The notes: generated from the letters alone by a model not told the origin. A stretch of DNA of 6,419 nucleotides from Chloroflexota bacterium (GCA_013813905.1 JACCQX010000189.1:1-6419), one strand, 5' to 3'; shown: positions 1 to 6,190, numbered from the stretch's first letter. Made by a program: numbers and translations.

Positions 1-639
1 ACGGAGCTCTCGGAGGAGATCATCGAGCGGCTCATCCGTGCCGGTGCGCTCGACTGCCTGCGTGAGCCGCGCCGCCGGCTGCTCTGGCAACTGCGCGAGG
101 TGGCCGGCGCGTCGAAGAAGGCGCAGGGCAGGCCGCTCGACCTCCGACTCCCGCCCACCGAGGCGCCCGACCTGCCGCCACCCACCGAGCTCGAACGCCT
201 GGGAGACGCCTACGCCATCCTTTCGCTCGACGCCCGCCGCCAGGTGGTGGAGCTCTTCCGGCCGGCGCTGGATCGGTTGGGCGCCGTGACGGTCTCCCGA
301 CTCGATGAGCATCTGCCCGGCAAGGTGGCCGTGGGCGGATTGGTGGTAACGCGCCAGCACCCCATGACGGCGCGCGGCACGGTCTTCCTGGCGCTGGAGG
401 ACGAGACCGGCATGGTCAACGTGACGCTCTGGCCCGACGCGTGGGCGCGGCTACGCGGCGTGGTGCGCCGTCACGCGCTGCTCTACGTGGAAGGCACGCT
501 CCAGCGTGAGTCGAGCGTGGTGAACCTCGTGGCGCGGCGCATCGTGCCGCTCACCGAGCTGGCGCGAGGGGCCGGCGGTCCGGGCACGGCCGAGGGCGTG
601 CGGCAGATGGGCCAGGCTGGCATGCGCCGGCTGGGCTGA
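1..639 (+). CDS. dnaE2: DNA polymerase III alpha-type protein, C-terminal part (error-prone DnaE2/ImuC-like), 5' truncated by window
   Basis: The frame is open from the first base to the TGA at 637-639, giving the last 212 residues of a longer protein; the GTG at position 100 is internal. Residues about 1-30 resemble the helix-hairpin-helix end of C-family polymerases (LIRAGALD followed by RRRLLWQL). Residues about 108-184 form the C-terminal OB domain, with the strand patterns VAVGGLVVTRQ, TVFLALEDETGMVNVTLWP and LLYVEGTLQRE followed by VNLVARRI. The VTRQ-P-TA-G-VF-LEDETG-N--W pattern is more typical of DnaE2/ImuC, the translesion polymerase that works with ImuA and ImuB in SOS mutagenesis, than of replicative DnaE1. 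The PHP and palm catalytic domains lie outside the window, so activity cannot be judged. DnaE1 or another DnaE paralogue remains the alternative. It converges with the membrane-protein gene downstream. Confidence 0.85.
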   Translation, partial: TELSEEIIERLIRAGALDCLREPRRRLLWQLREVAGASKKAQGRPLDLRLPPTEAPDLPPPTELERLGDAYAILSLDARRQVVELFRPALDRLGAVTVSRLDEHLPGKVAVGGLVVTRQHPMTARGTVFLALEDETGMVNVTLWPDAWARLRGVVRRHALLYVEGTLQRESSVVNLVARRIVPLTELARGAGGPGTAEGVRQMGQAGMRRLG

Positions 640-656
640 GGGGCGGACGCGACGCT

Positions 657-1403
657 TTACGGGGTCGTGGTACGGCGCGAGGCGCCGGATCGACGGGCTT
701 CGCGCTCGGCTTCCTTGCGCCGCTGTAGCGCCTGTTGCTCGCGAGCGATGCGGTTCTGCCGGCCGCGCTCCTGTGACGAGCGAAGGAAGCCGCGATACCA
801 GGCGGCGAAGCCGGCCCCGATCGTTCCGAACAGGGCACCGGAGATCGTCGCCTGCACCAGGAACTGCTCGAAGGTAAGGCCCCGCGCGGCCAGCTCGGCA
901 GGGGCCTGCGAGGCGGCGGCCTCCCAGGCGTAGATCGCGAAGAGTGGTCCGGTCATCAACCCCAGCACCAGGCCCACCAGGTACGAAGCCCGCGGCGCCA
1001 GGAAGCCGGCCAGGAAGAAGGCGATCAGCGACTGTGTCGGCAGCACCAACTGCACGAAGACCGCGGCGGGCTCCGCGAGCGCATCCGGAAGGATGTTGCG
1101 GTTGCCGGCCATGCCGATGAGGAAGGCCGCGATGACCAGTGCGAACGGGATCCACAGCCGCTTGCGCGTGAGCAGCATCCGCGGCAGGGCTCGGAGATCT
1201 CCACGCACATCGGGGAGGGCGAACAGGCGGCGACGAGGCGCGGGCTCCGCCGCCTCCTGGATAGCCGAGTCGTTCGCCGGATCCGTCCCGGCGGTGACCA
1301 GGGTGCGTGCCTGTCGGTGACGGCGGCGCGCTTCAGCGCGGGCGGTGTTCTTGGCGCGAGCCAACGCGATCCTCTCTTCGTCGAGTGCGTGCGGGGTCCG
1401 CAT
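657..1403 (-). CDS. Four-helix membrane protein of unknown function with basic N- and C-terminal regions
   Basis: I do not recognise a family for this 248-residue protein. The N-terminal 80 residues are hydrophilic and Arg/Ala-rich (RAEARRRHRQAR near 22-33) with no signal peptide. Four hydrophobic segments follow at about 84-100, 113-135, 140-160 and 180-203, then a highly charged helical tail (about 206-238) rich in Arg, Glu and Gln that could be a coiled coil. The short hydrophilic loops and Gly/Ala-rich helices suggest a small polytopic inner-membrane protein. The ATG at 1401-1403 is the first start in the open frame. It has only a weak GGGG element upstream (1408-1411), so the start is less certain; an internal ATG at Met76 would leave just the membrane domain. 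Codon use looks like its neighbours. The gene is convergent with dnaE2 and divergent from the large surface-protein gene, so it is probably transcribed alone. No catalytic motif is visible. Confidence 0.75.
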   Translation of the reverse strand: MRTPHALDEERIALARAKNTARAEARRRHRQARTLVTAGTDPANDSAIQEAAEPAPRRRLFALPDVRGDLRALPRMLLTRKRLWIPFALVIAAFLIGMAGNRNILPDALAEPAAVFVQLVLPTQSLIAFFLAGFLAPRASYLVGLVLGLMTGPLFAIYAWEAAASQAPAELAARGLTFEQFLVQATISGALFGTIGAGFAAWYRGFLRSSQERGRQNRIAREQQALQRRKEAEREARRSGASRRTTTP

Positions 1404-1569
1404 CGTACCCCAGCACCGACGGTGGCCGGGCCAGCCGCTCCCAGGGCTCTCGCCGATGAGTCCGCGATGAGGCCGCGTTGAGCGGCGGATAAGAGCAGAT
1501 GCTCATCCTTCTCAGTGGCTCGCCGCCTGCCATCGACCCGCCCTGACCGCGACCCAGAGGAAGACGGCG
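1404..1569. promoter_or_regulatory. Divergent intergenic region with GATGAG copies and a bulged hairpin
   Basis: This 166-bp gap separates two divergent genes and must hold the promoters of both unless they are transcribed from elsewhere. Visible structure: two direct copies of CGATGAG at 1454-1460 and 1465-1471 (11-bp period), a third GATGAG inverted at 1502-1507, and a hairpin at 1487-1508 (GGAT, two-base AA bulge, GAGC, loop AGAT, GCTC, ATCC). The inverted GATGAG overlaps the right arm of the hairpin. A weak -10-like GATAAG lies at 1488-1493 without a convincing -35. No ORF is supported here. A transcription-factor site is plausible but unproven. Confidence 0.35.
1557..1563 (+). promoter_or_regulatory. 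Ribosome binding site of the lamin-tail/OB surface protein
   Basis: The purine-rich GAGGAAG ends 6 bases before the ATG at 1570. It supports that start, which is followed directly by the signal peptide. Confidence 0.6.
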
Positions 1570-4500
1570 ATGCCTGAGTCTCGAACCCCGCGAGGATACG
1601 TTCTGCTGGCCATCGTCCTGCTCGTGGTGGCCGCCAGCGGAGCGGTCGTTTCGGCGGCCACGCCCGTGGCGAGGCCGATCACCAGTGCGCTCGCCGCTGT
1701 CGAGCCTCCCGTCTCCCGACTCCTGGTGGGGGAAGTCGTCACGGGCGGCACGTCGGCCTCGGACGAATGGGTGGAGATCTACAACGCCGGTACGGTGGCA
1801 GAGGATGCGGCCGGCCTGGAGCTGGTCTACGTCACGGCCACCGGCGGAACGGTCTCGCGCAAGCAGTCGTGGGCGTTCAGCCTGTCGCTCGAGCCGGGCC
1901 GGCATCTACTGGTGGCCAACGCCGACGGGGCCTATGCCGGGATCGCTGACGGTACGTACACCGGAGGTCTCTCATCGGTCGGCGGGACCATGGCGCTGCG
2001 AACGCTCGACGGTCAGGTCCTCGACTCGCTCAGTTGGGGCAACGCCGCCAGCGGATGGGTCGAGGGTGCGCCAGGAGCGGCGCCGCCGGCCGGGTCGAGC
2101 CTGGAACGACTGCCCGGCGGGCTCCTGGGAAACGGTTGGGACACGGACGACAACAGCGTGGATGCGACGGTCCAGCCACTTCCCATGCCGCAGGGCATGC
2201 TTGACGCGCCGACACCACCGGCTCCGGCCACGACTGCCCCGACGACGCTCCCGACCGCTGCGCCGACCGTCGCTCCATCCGCCACGCCCACCGCGATCCC
2301 CACCGCCACGCCCACCGACCCCTCCAGCGCTGCCCCGACCATCGCACCGACAGCGGCTCCAACCACACCGCCTACCCCATCACCCAGCCCGTCGCGTACC
2401 CCATCACCGAGCCCGTCCCCGACACCGTCACCGAGCCCGACCGCCACACCCCAGTCGCCGCTCTCCGTCGCTCAGGCTCGCGCCTTGCCCGCTGGCACGA
2501 GAGTCACCGTGATCGCTCGGCTCAGCACGCCGCTGGGTCTGACCGAGACTGGCCGCGGGGCCTTCGCGCAGGACACGACCGCGGGCCTGGCGCTCTACCT
2601 GTCCTCGGCCGACTGGTCGCCGTTGCCCATCGGGACGGAAGTCCAAGTCAGCGGCAGGATGGAATCGCGCTACGGCCTCACCACGCTGCGCTTGGACACG
2701 ACGGCCGATCTCGCGGTCCTGGGAAGCGGGCCGCTGGCTGGCGCCGTGATCCTTGATACCGGTGCTGCCGGCGATGCTTCCGAGGCTCAGATCGTGAGCG
2801 TCCGGGCGCTGGTCACGGGTGGGGCGGAGATGCTCGCGGATGGCTTCGCGGTGACCGTAAATGACGGCAGTGGTCCGCTCCGCGTCCTGGTTGCGGCGGC
2901 CACCGGAATCAGCTCCACCGACCTTCCCTCGGGAGCGAACGTCGAGCTGACCGGCGTGCTGGGCCAGCGCGACGCATCGGGCACCGGCCAGGCGGGCTAT
3001 CGGCTGCATCTGCGTGATGGCTCGGACATCGTTGCCTACGAGGACCCACCGCCGCCCGATCCCTCTGCCACGCCCACCCTCCGACCGAGCCCGACCCCTA
3101 CGCGGACACCTACCCCTACGCGGACACCCACCCCCACGCCTACGGCTCGAACAACGGCGACACCAGCGCGGGTCATCTCCATCCGGGACGCCCGCGCCCG
3201 AGCGATCGGCACGGAGGTCACGGTACGTGGCGTGGTCACGGTCGAGGCAGGCCGGCTACTGGCGGAGGGATACCTCGTGATCCAGGACGCGACCGGCGGC
3301 ATCGGCGTGCGGCTGGCCGATCCGGCCGAAGGCTCACGGATCCAGGTGGCGCAGCGCGTGGAAGTTACGGGCGATCTCGCCGACCCGTACGGCAACCTGG
3401 AGATCCGCCCGGGTGACGGCGACGTGACCGTCCTGCCCCTGGCGGCCGTGCCACCGCCACGCAGCGTTCGCAGTGCCGACCTGTCGGAGGCGACCGAGGG
3501 CCTGCTGGCCCGCCTCACGGGCGAGATCGTAGGCGTGGAGAGCGGATCGTCGGGCAGCTTCGCCTTGACCGTCAGAGACGACCATGAGGAGGCGCGCGTC
3601 TTCGTCTTCGGGTCGGCCGGGATGGTTCGTGACCGCTTCGCGTCTGGCCAGCGCGTGCGCGCTACGGGCATCGTCGGCCAGCGGGAGTCCTCAAAAGACG
3701 CAGGGGATGGTCATCGACTCTGGCCGCGTGCGGCCGACGACCTGGTGATCCTCGCCGCGCCCAAGCCTCTGCCCACGGCCCGACCGACCGCGCGCCCGAC
3801 GTCACGGCCCACTCCTCGCCCGTCGGTACGCCCGAGCGGTGCCCTCGGGCCCACGCTCCCGCCGGGCAGCGGAGCTTCGAGCATCGCCGAAGCGCTCGAT
3901 CGTGGCGGCACGGCCACGGTCGCCGGAACCGTGACGGCACCAGCCGGCCTCCTCGACGGGGACCGACGGCGCGTGACGATCCAGGACCGGACGGGGGCCG
4001 TGCTGGTACGGGTCCCCGAAGCGGTCCAGTTGCCTACCGTGGGCACGCAGGTCCGCGTCTCTGGTGTCGTCAGCACCTACTACAACGCGCCTCAGCTCGA
4101 GGCAGACGCTGCCCCTCAGGTCATCGGACGGAGCTCGCCGGACGTCTCCACGTTGCGGCGCCCACCCACTGCTGCTCAGGAGTGGTCCCTCGTCCGGGTC
4201 AGCGGCACGGTGACGGAGGTCTCCCGCTCGGGCACCGCGTGGCGCGCTGAGCTGACGTTGACCGGAGGTGGCGGTGCGCTGCCCGTAGCCGGCCTGTCCT
4301 CGTCGGGCATCCCCGTCGAGGCCATGGTCGAGGGCCGGAGCGCCACGGTGACAGGGCTAGTGCGCCGCGCCTACCCGACCGCCTCGGATCAGCGCTTCGC
4401 CGTCGTTCCTCGCACTGGCGCGGACATCGTCCTTGGCGCGGCCGGTGCGGGCACGAACGGGGGTGGTGCGGGTAGCAGTGCGCCGCCCGCTGCCAACGGA

Positions 4501-5151
4501 GGTGGCTTGCCACCAGACCAGTCGGGTACATCGAGCGGGCCAGGCGCCCCGCGACCGGGCTCCGGCGGGACCGGCAGTGGCAGCGGAGCTGACGGTGGCA
4601 TCGGATCCGGCCCGGCCGGGGGCCTCGGCGGCTCCCTCATGCCCGGAGTGGTGGCCGATGTCGACCTGGCCGACCTCGCGGGGTTCGACGGTCGGACCGT
4701 GCGCGTCGGTGGCCGGGTCACGGATGTCACCGCCGAGCGGCTGATCATCGACGATGGCACCGCGCAGGCGCCGTTGCGTACCCGCGAAGGTCGGTTCTCC
4801 ACGGATCTCGCTCCGGACGTGGGCAGCGTGGTGAACGCGACCGGCATCGCGACGCTGTCGGAGAACGGCGGTTGGGAGGTGATGATGTCCTCCTTGGCGG
4901 ACATCTCGACGCCGGCTCGCGTCCTTACCGTCGCCGCGTATCCCTCCGTGGCGGCAGCCACGCCGCCTCCGCCCAGGGCAGCCGTGTCCGCGGCTTCGGC
5001 GGCGCCCGACAGGACGGCGCTGCTGGCAGCCCTCGCGGGCATCGGGGCCGCTACGGTGATGGCCTCCGCCGCCGCCTTCGTCTGGTGGCGCCGTCGCCGC
5101 GCCACGGAAGAGCCGCTGCCTTCCATCCCGGCCTCGCCCGAGACTGCTTGA
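1570..5151 (+). CDS. Large surface-anchored lamin-tail domain protein with seven OB-fold-like domains
   Basis: This 1193-residue protein appears exported and membrane-tethered. Residues 1-10 are a basic n-region, 11-30 a hydrophobic core, and V27-S28-A29 fits a signal peptidase I site. Residues about 48-205 resemble a lamin-tail domain (LVGEVVTGG, DEWVEIYNAG, LLVANAD, LDSLSWGN). OB-like beta-barrel units follow at about 298-385, 390-490, 535-626, 629-730, 769-855, 858-956 and 1027-1118. Typical strands are VTVRGVVTV, YLVIQDATGGIGVRL and VEVTGDL. Linkers are Pro/Thr-rich (213-295, 491-534), Arg-Pro-rich (731-768) and Gly-rich (957-1026). A transmembrane helix at about 1148-1173 is followed by RRRR and a short tail, implying an outside body and inside C-terminus. 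Lamin-tail and OB modules are known from bacterial extracellular nucleases and phosphoesterases, but no catalytic domain is seen. Nucleic-acid, glycan or protein binding at the surface are all possible. The gene is divergent from the membrane-protein gene; a hairpin follows its stop. Confidence 0.9.
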   Translation: MPESRTPRGYVLLAIVLLVVAASGAVVSAATPVARPITSALAAVEPPVSRLLVGEVVTGGTSASDEWVEIYNAGTVAEDAAGLELVYVTATGGTVSRKQSWAFSLSLEPGRHLLVANADGAYAGIADGTYTGGLSSVGGTMALRTLDGQVLDSLSWGNAASGWVEGAPGAAPPAGSSLERLPGGLLGNGWDTDDNSVDATVQPLPMPQGMLDAPTPPAPATTAPTTLPTAAPTVAPSATPTAIPTATPTDPSSAAPTIAPTAAPTTPPTPSPSPSRTPSPSPSPTPSPSPTATPQSPLSVAQARALPAGTRVTVIARLSTPLGLTETGRGAFAQDTTAGLALYLSSADWSPLPIGTEVQVSGRMESRYGLTTLRLDTTADLAVLGSGPLAGAVILDTGAAGDASEAQIVSVRALVTGGAEMLADGFAVTVNDGSGPLRVLVAAATGISSTDLPSGANVELTGVLGQRDASGTGQAGYRLHLRDGSDIVAYEDPPPPDPSATPTLRPSPTPTRTPTPTRTPTPTPTARTTATPARVISIRDARARAIGTEVTVRGVVTVEAGRLLAEGYLVIQDATGGIGVRLADPAEGSRIQVAQRVEVTGDLADPYGNLEIRPGDGDVTVLPLAAVPPPRSVRSADLSEATEGLLARLTGEIVGVESGSSGSFALTVRDDHEEARVFVFGSAGMVRDRFASGQRVRATGIVGQRESSKDAGDGHRLWPRAADDLVILAAPKPLPTARPTARPTSRPTPRPSVRPSGALGPTLPPGSGASSIAEALDRGGTATVAGTVTAPAGLLDGDRRRVTIQDRTGAVLVRVPEAVQLPTVGTQVRVSGVVSTYYNAPQLEADAAPQVIGRSSPDVSTLRRPPTAAQEWSLVRVSGTVTEVSRSGTAWRAELTLTGGGGALPVAGLSSSGIPVEAMVEGRSATVTGLVRRAYPTASDQRFAVVPRTGADIVLGAAGAGTNGGGAGSSAPPAANGGGLPPDQSGTSSGPGAPRPGSGGTGSGSGADGGIGSGPAGGLGGSLMPGVVADVDLADLAGFDGRTVRVGGRVTDVTAERLIIDDGTAQAPLRTREGRFSTDLAPDVGSVVNATGIATLSENGGWEVMMSSLADISTPARVLTVAAYPSVAAATPPPPRAAVSAASAAPDRTALLAALAGIGAATVMASAAAFVWWRRRRATEEPLPSIPASPETA
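2206..2454 (+). repeat. Pro/Thr/Ser/Ala low-complexity linker 1 with 24-bp near-repeats
   Basis: Codons 213-295 of the surface protein encode an almost uncharged Pro/Thr/Ala/Ser linker between the lamin-tail domain and the first OB-like unit, made mostly of APT, ATPT and SPSP units. At DNA level, 2373-2396 and 2397-2420 are adjacent 24-bp copies differing at about 3 positions, and 2421-2444 is a more diverged third copy. Such linkers are usually extended and often O-glycosylated in exported proteins; that is general knowledge and is not shown here. Confidence 0.8.
3094..3129 (+). repeat. 18-bp tandem duplication inside linker 2
   Basis: Two adjacent 18-bp units, 3094-3111 and 3112-3129, match at 17 of 18 positions; both begin ACCCCTACGCGG. 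They encode Thr/Pro/Arg hexapeptides of the TPTRTP type in the linker between OB-like units 2 and 3 (residues 491-534). The near identity indicates a recent slippage duplication and a likely length-polymorphic site. Confidence 0.85.
3778..3837 (+). repeat. Five xRP(T/S) tetrapeptide repeats in linker 3
   Basis: Codons 737-756 encode five consecutive tetrapeptides of the form x-Arg-Pro-Thr/Ser, placing Arg at residues 738, 742, 746, 750 and 754. Codons vary between units (cga, cgc, cgg, cgc, cgc for Arg), so the peptide pattern is better conserved than the DNA. It joins OB-like units 4 and 5 and forms a basic, extended spacer. Confidence 0.85.
4438..4647 (+). repeat. Gly/Ser-rich linker before the last OB-like unit
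   Basis: Codons 957-1026 are rich in Gly, Ser, Ala and Pro (GTNGGGAGSS, GSGGTGSGSG). This is a flexible linker different in composition from the Pro/Thr and Arg/Pro linkers earlier in the protein, and it sets the membrane-proximal seventh OB-like unit apart from the three paired units. Confidence 0.8.
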
Positions 5152-5156
5152 CGCTG

Positions 5157-5191
5157 GGGCGGGCTGCTGCCACCCTTCGCGCAGCCCGCCC
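5157..5191 (+). terminator. GC-rich hairpin after the surface-protein gene, probable terminator
   Basis: A perfect 11-bp inverted repeat (GGGCGGGCTGC at 5157-5167 and GCAGCCCGCCC at 5181-5191) encloses a 13-base loop and starts 6 bases after the TGA at 5149-5151. There is no T-run after it, so it is not a canonical intrinsic terminator. In high-GC bacteria hairpins without a U-tract are common at gene ends. It could also stabilise the upstream mRNA or attenuate transcription into the phosphorylase gene. Confidence 0.6.
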
Positions 5192-5235
5192 TGCTGCACT
5201 TGCCGCAGGCCACGGGTCGGCATGACTCGTACAGC

Positions 5236-5240
5236 AGGAG
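5236..5240 (+). promoter_or_regulatory. Ribosome binding site deciding the GTG start of the phosphorylase
   Basis: AGGAG lies 4 bases before the GTG at 5245-5247. The longer alternative starting at TTG 5200 has no Shine-Dalgarno, lies just after the hairpin, and would add 15 residues with no counterpart in the family. Confidence 0.6.
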
Positions 5241-5244
5241 CAAC

Positions 5245-6099
5245 GTGGCGGGACCTGATCTGCGAGTCGCCATCCCGCAGGGCGAGCGCCAGTACCACAT
5301 CGACCTCGCCCCGGGCGAACTGGCCGACTACATCCTCCTGCCCGGCGACCCCGACCGCACCGCGCGCATCGCACCGATGCTGGGCGACGTGGAGGTCGAG
5401 CGGCGCCATCGCGAGTTCGCCTCGGTCACGGGCACCTACAAGGGTCTGCGCGTCTCCGTGGTCTCGACCGGCATCGGTACGGACAACGTGGAGATCGCCA
5501 TGGCCGAGATCCTGGCCATAACGGAGCGGCCCACGCTCATCAGGATCGGCTCCTGCGGTGTCCTGCGCGACGACATCGCACTGGGGGACCTGGTCATCAC
5601 CAGTGGCGCGGTGCGCCTGGAAGCCACGACCAGCTACTTCGTCCACGACGGGTATCCCGCCGTGGCGGACTACTCCACCGTGGCGGCGCTCGTCGAGGCG
5701 GCGCACCGCCTGGGTCACCCGGCGCACGTGGGCATGACCGCCACGGCGCCGGGCTTCTATGGCGCCCAGGGCCGGCCCATCCCGCAACTGCCCATCCGTT
5801 ATCCAGACCTGGCCGCTGAGATGGCCGCTCAGCGGGTCCTCAACTTCGAGATGGAGGCGTCCGCACTGCTGGTGCTGGCCACCCTTGCCGGATGCCGCGC
5901 GGGCGTCGTGTGTACCGCCTTCGCCCAGCGTAACAGCGGCGAATTCGCGGTCGGCGAACAGAAGGAGCGCGGCGAACGGGCCTGCATCGAGACCGGTCTG
6001 GAGGCCTTGCGGATCCTTTCCGGCATGGAAGGGCGTGTCCGCTCCGAGGGAGCCGTGCACTGGCGGCCCTCCATGTGGGGCCCGGAGATGGCAACCTAG
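5245..6099 (+). CDS. udp: Uridine phosphorylase-family nucleoside phosphorylase
   Basis: This 284-residue protein belongs to the PNP/UDP phosphorylase family, which cleaves nucleosides with phosphate to a free base and ribose-1-phosphate in cytoplasmic salvage. Compared from memory with E. coli Udp, the key positions are kept. G34-D-P-D-R38, R56 (in HREF), R100 and S103 (IRIGSCG) correspond to the phosphate site. H18 and E202-M203-E204 (NFEMEAS) correspond to the ribose contacts. F171, Q175 and R177 (FYGAQGR) match the FYPGQER uracil-recognition loop. The Gln/Arg pair argues for uridine or another pyrimidine nucleoside rather than purines, although thymidine or deoxyuridine use is possible. 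Length is slightly above the 250-odd residues of Udp, with about 10 extra residues at the N-terminus and an extended tail (about 265-284). The GTG start was chosen for its AGGAG. It lies 93 bp after the surface-protein gene and 98 bp before the small zinc-ribbon gene. Confidence 0.88.
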   Translation: MAGPDLRVAIPQGERQYHIDLAPGELADYILLPGDPDRTARIAPMLGDVEVERRHREFASVTGTYKGLRVSVVSTGIGTDNVEIAMAEILAITERPTLIRIGSCGVLRDDIALGDLVITSGAVRLEATTSYFVHDGYPAVADYSTVAALVEAAHRLGHPAHVGMTATAPGFYGAQGRPIPQLPIRYPDLAAEMAAQRVLNFEMEASALLVLATLAGCRAGVVCTAFAQRNSGEFAVGEQKERGERACIETGLEALRILSGMEGRVRSEGAVHWRPSMWGPEMAT

Positions 6100-6119
6100 A
6101 GAGAGAGCCACGTTCGGAT

Positions 6120-6172
6120 CCACGGCAGACGACCGTGGCCGGCGGACGCCGAGGGAGCCGCAACGAGGCTCC
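6120..6172 (+). promoter_or_regulatory. Three adjacent small hairpins between udp and the zinc-ribbon gene
   Basis: Three inverted repeats lie end to end. The first is CCACGG/CCGTGG at 6120-6138 (6-bp stem, 7-base loop CAGACGA). The second is CGGC/GCCG at 6140-6151 (4-bp stem, loop GGAC). The third is GGAGCC/GGCTCC at 6154-6172 (6-bp stem, 7-base loop GCAACGA). They end 11 bases before the AAGGAGG of the next gene. They may form a udp terminator region or a structured 5' leader. No known riboswitch is recognised and no T-run is present. Confidence 0.45.
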
Positions 6173-6183
6173 GTCGTAGGAAG

Positions 6184-6190
6184 AAGGAGG
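6184..6190 (+). promoter_or_regulatory. Consensus Shine-Dalgarno of the small zinc-ribbon gene
   Basis: A perfect AAGGAGG lies 7 bases before the ATG at 6198. It is the strongest ribosome binding site in the window and the main reason, with family similarity, to accept this 46-codon ORF. Confidence 0.85.

Noticed and set aside
640..656. Bidirectional terminator between the convergent dnaE2 and membrane-protein genes
   Set aside because: The 17-bp gap contains no inverted repeat that I could find.
451..1155. 234-codon minus-strand frame overlapping dnaE2 and the membrane-protein gene
   Set aside because: Its translation is Arg/Gly-rich with no domain, and it overlaps both real genes in other frames. 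The 657-1403 frame has clear transmembrane segments instead.
2373..2444. Possible CRISPR or iteron array from the repeated units
   Set aside because: The units are contiguous, in frame and encode Pro/Ser/Thr linker peptide. There are no spacers.
2013..2447. Minus-strand frame encoding a Gly/Val/Asp-rich repetitive peptide
   Set aside because: It is the antisense reading of the Pro/Thr linker of the surface protein, and its repetitiveness comes from that linker.
3036..3671. 211-codon minus-strand frame with Val-Gly repeats
   Set aside because: It lies within the surface-protein gene, and the repeats mirror the second Pro/Thr linker. It has no family resemblance.
5200..5244. TTG start at 5200 giving a 299-residue phosphorylase
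   Set aside because: There is no ribosome binding site, TTG is rare, and the extra 15 residues are not family-like. GTG 5245 has AGGAG at suitable spacing.
4357..6123. 588-codon open frame on the minus strand antisense to the surface protein end and udp
   Set aside because: It overlaps two well-supported genes completely and has no recognisable domain. Long antisense frames are expected from third-position GC bias in high-GC genomes.
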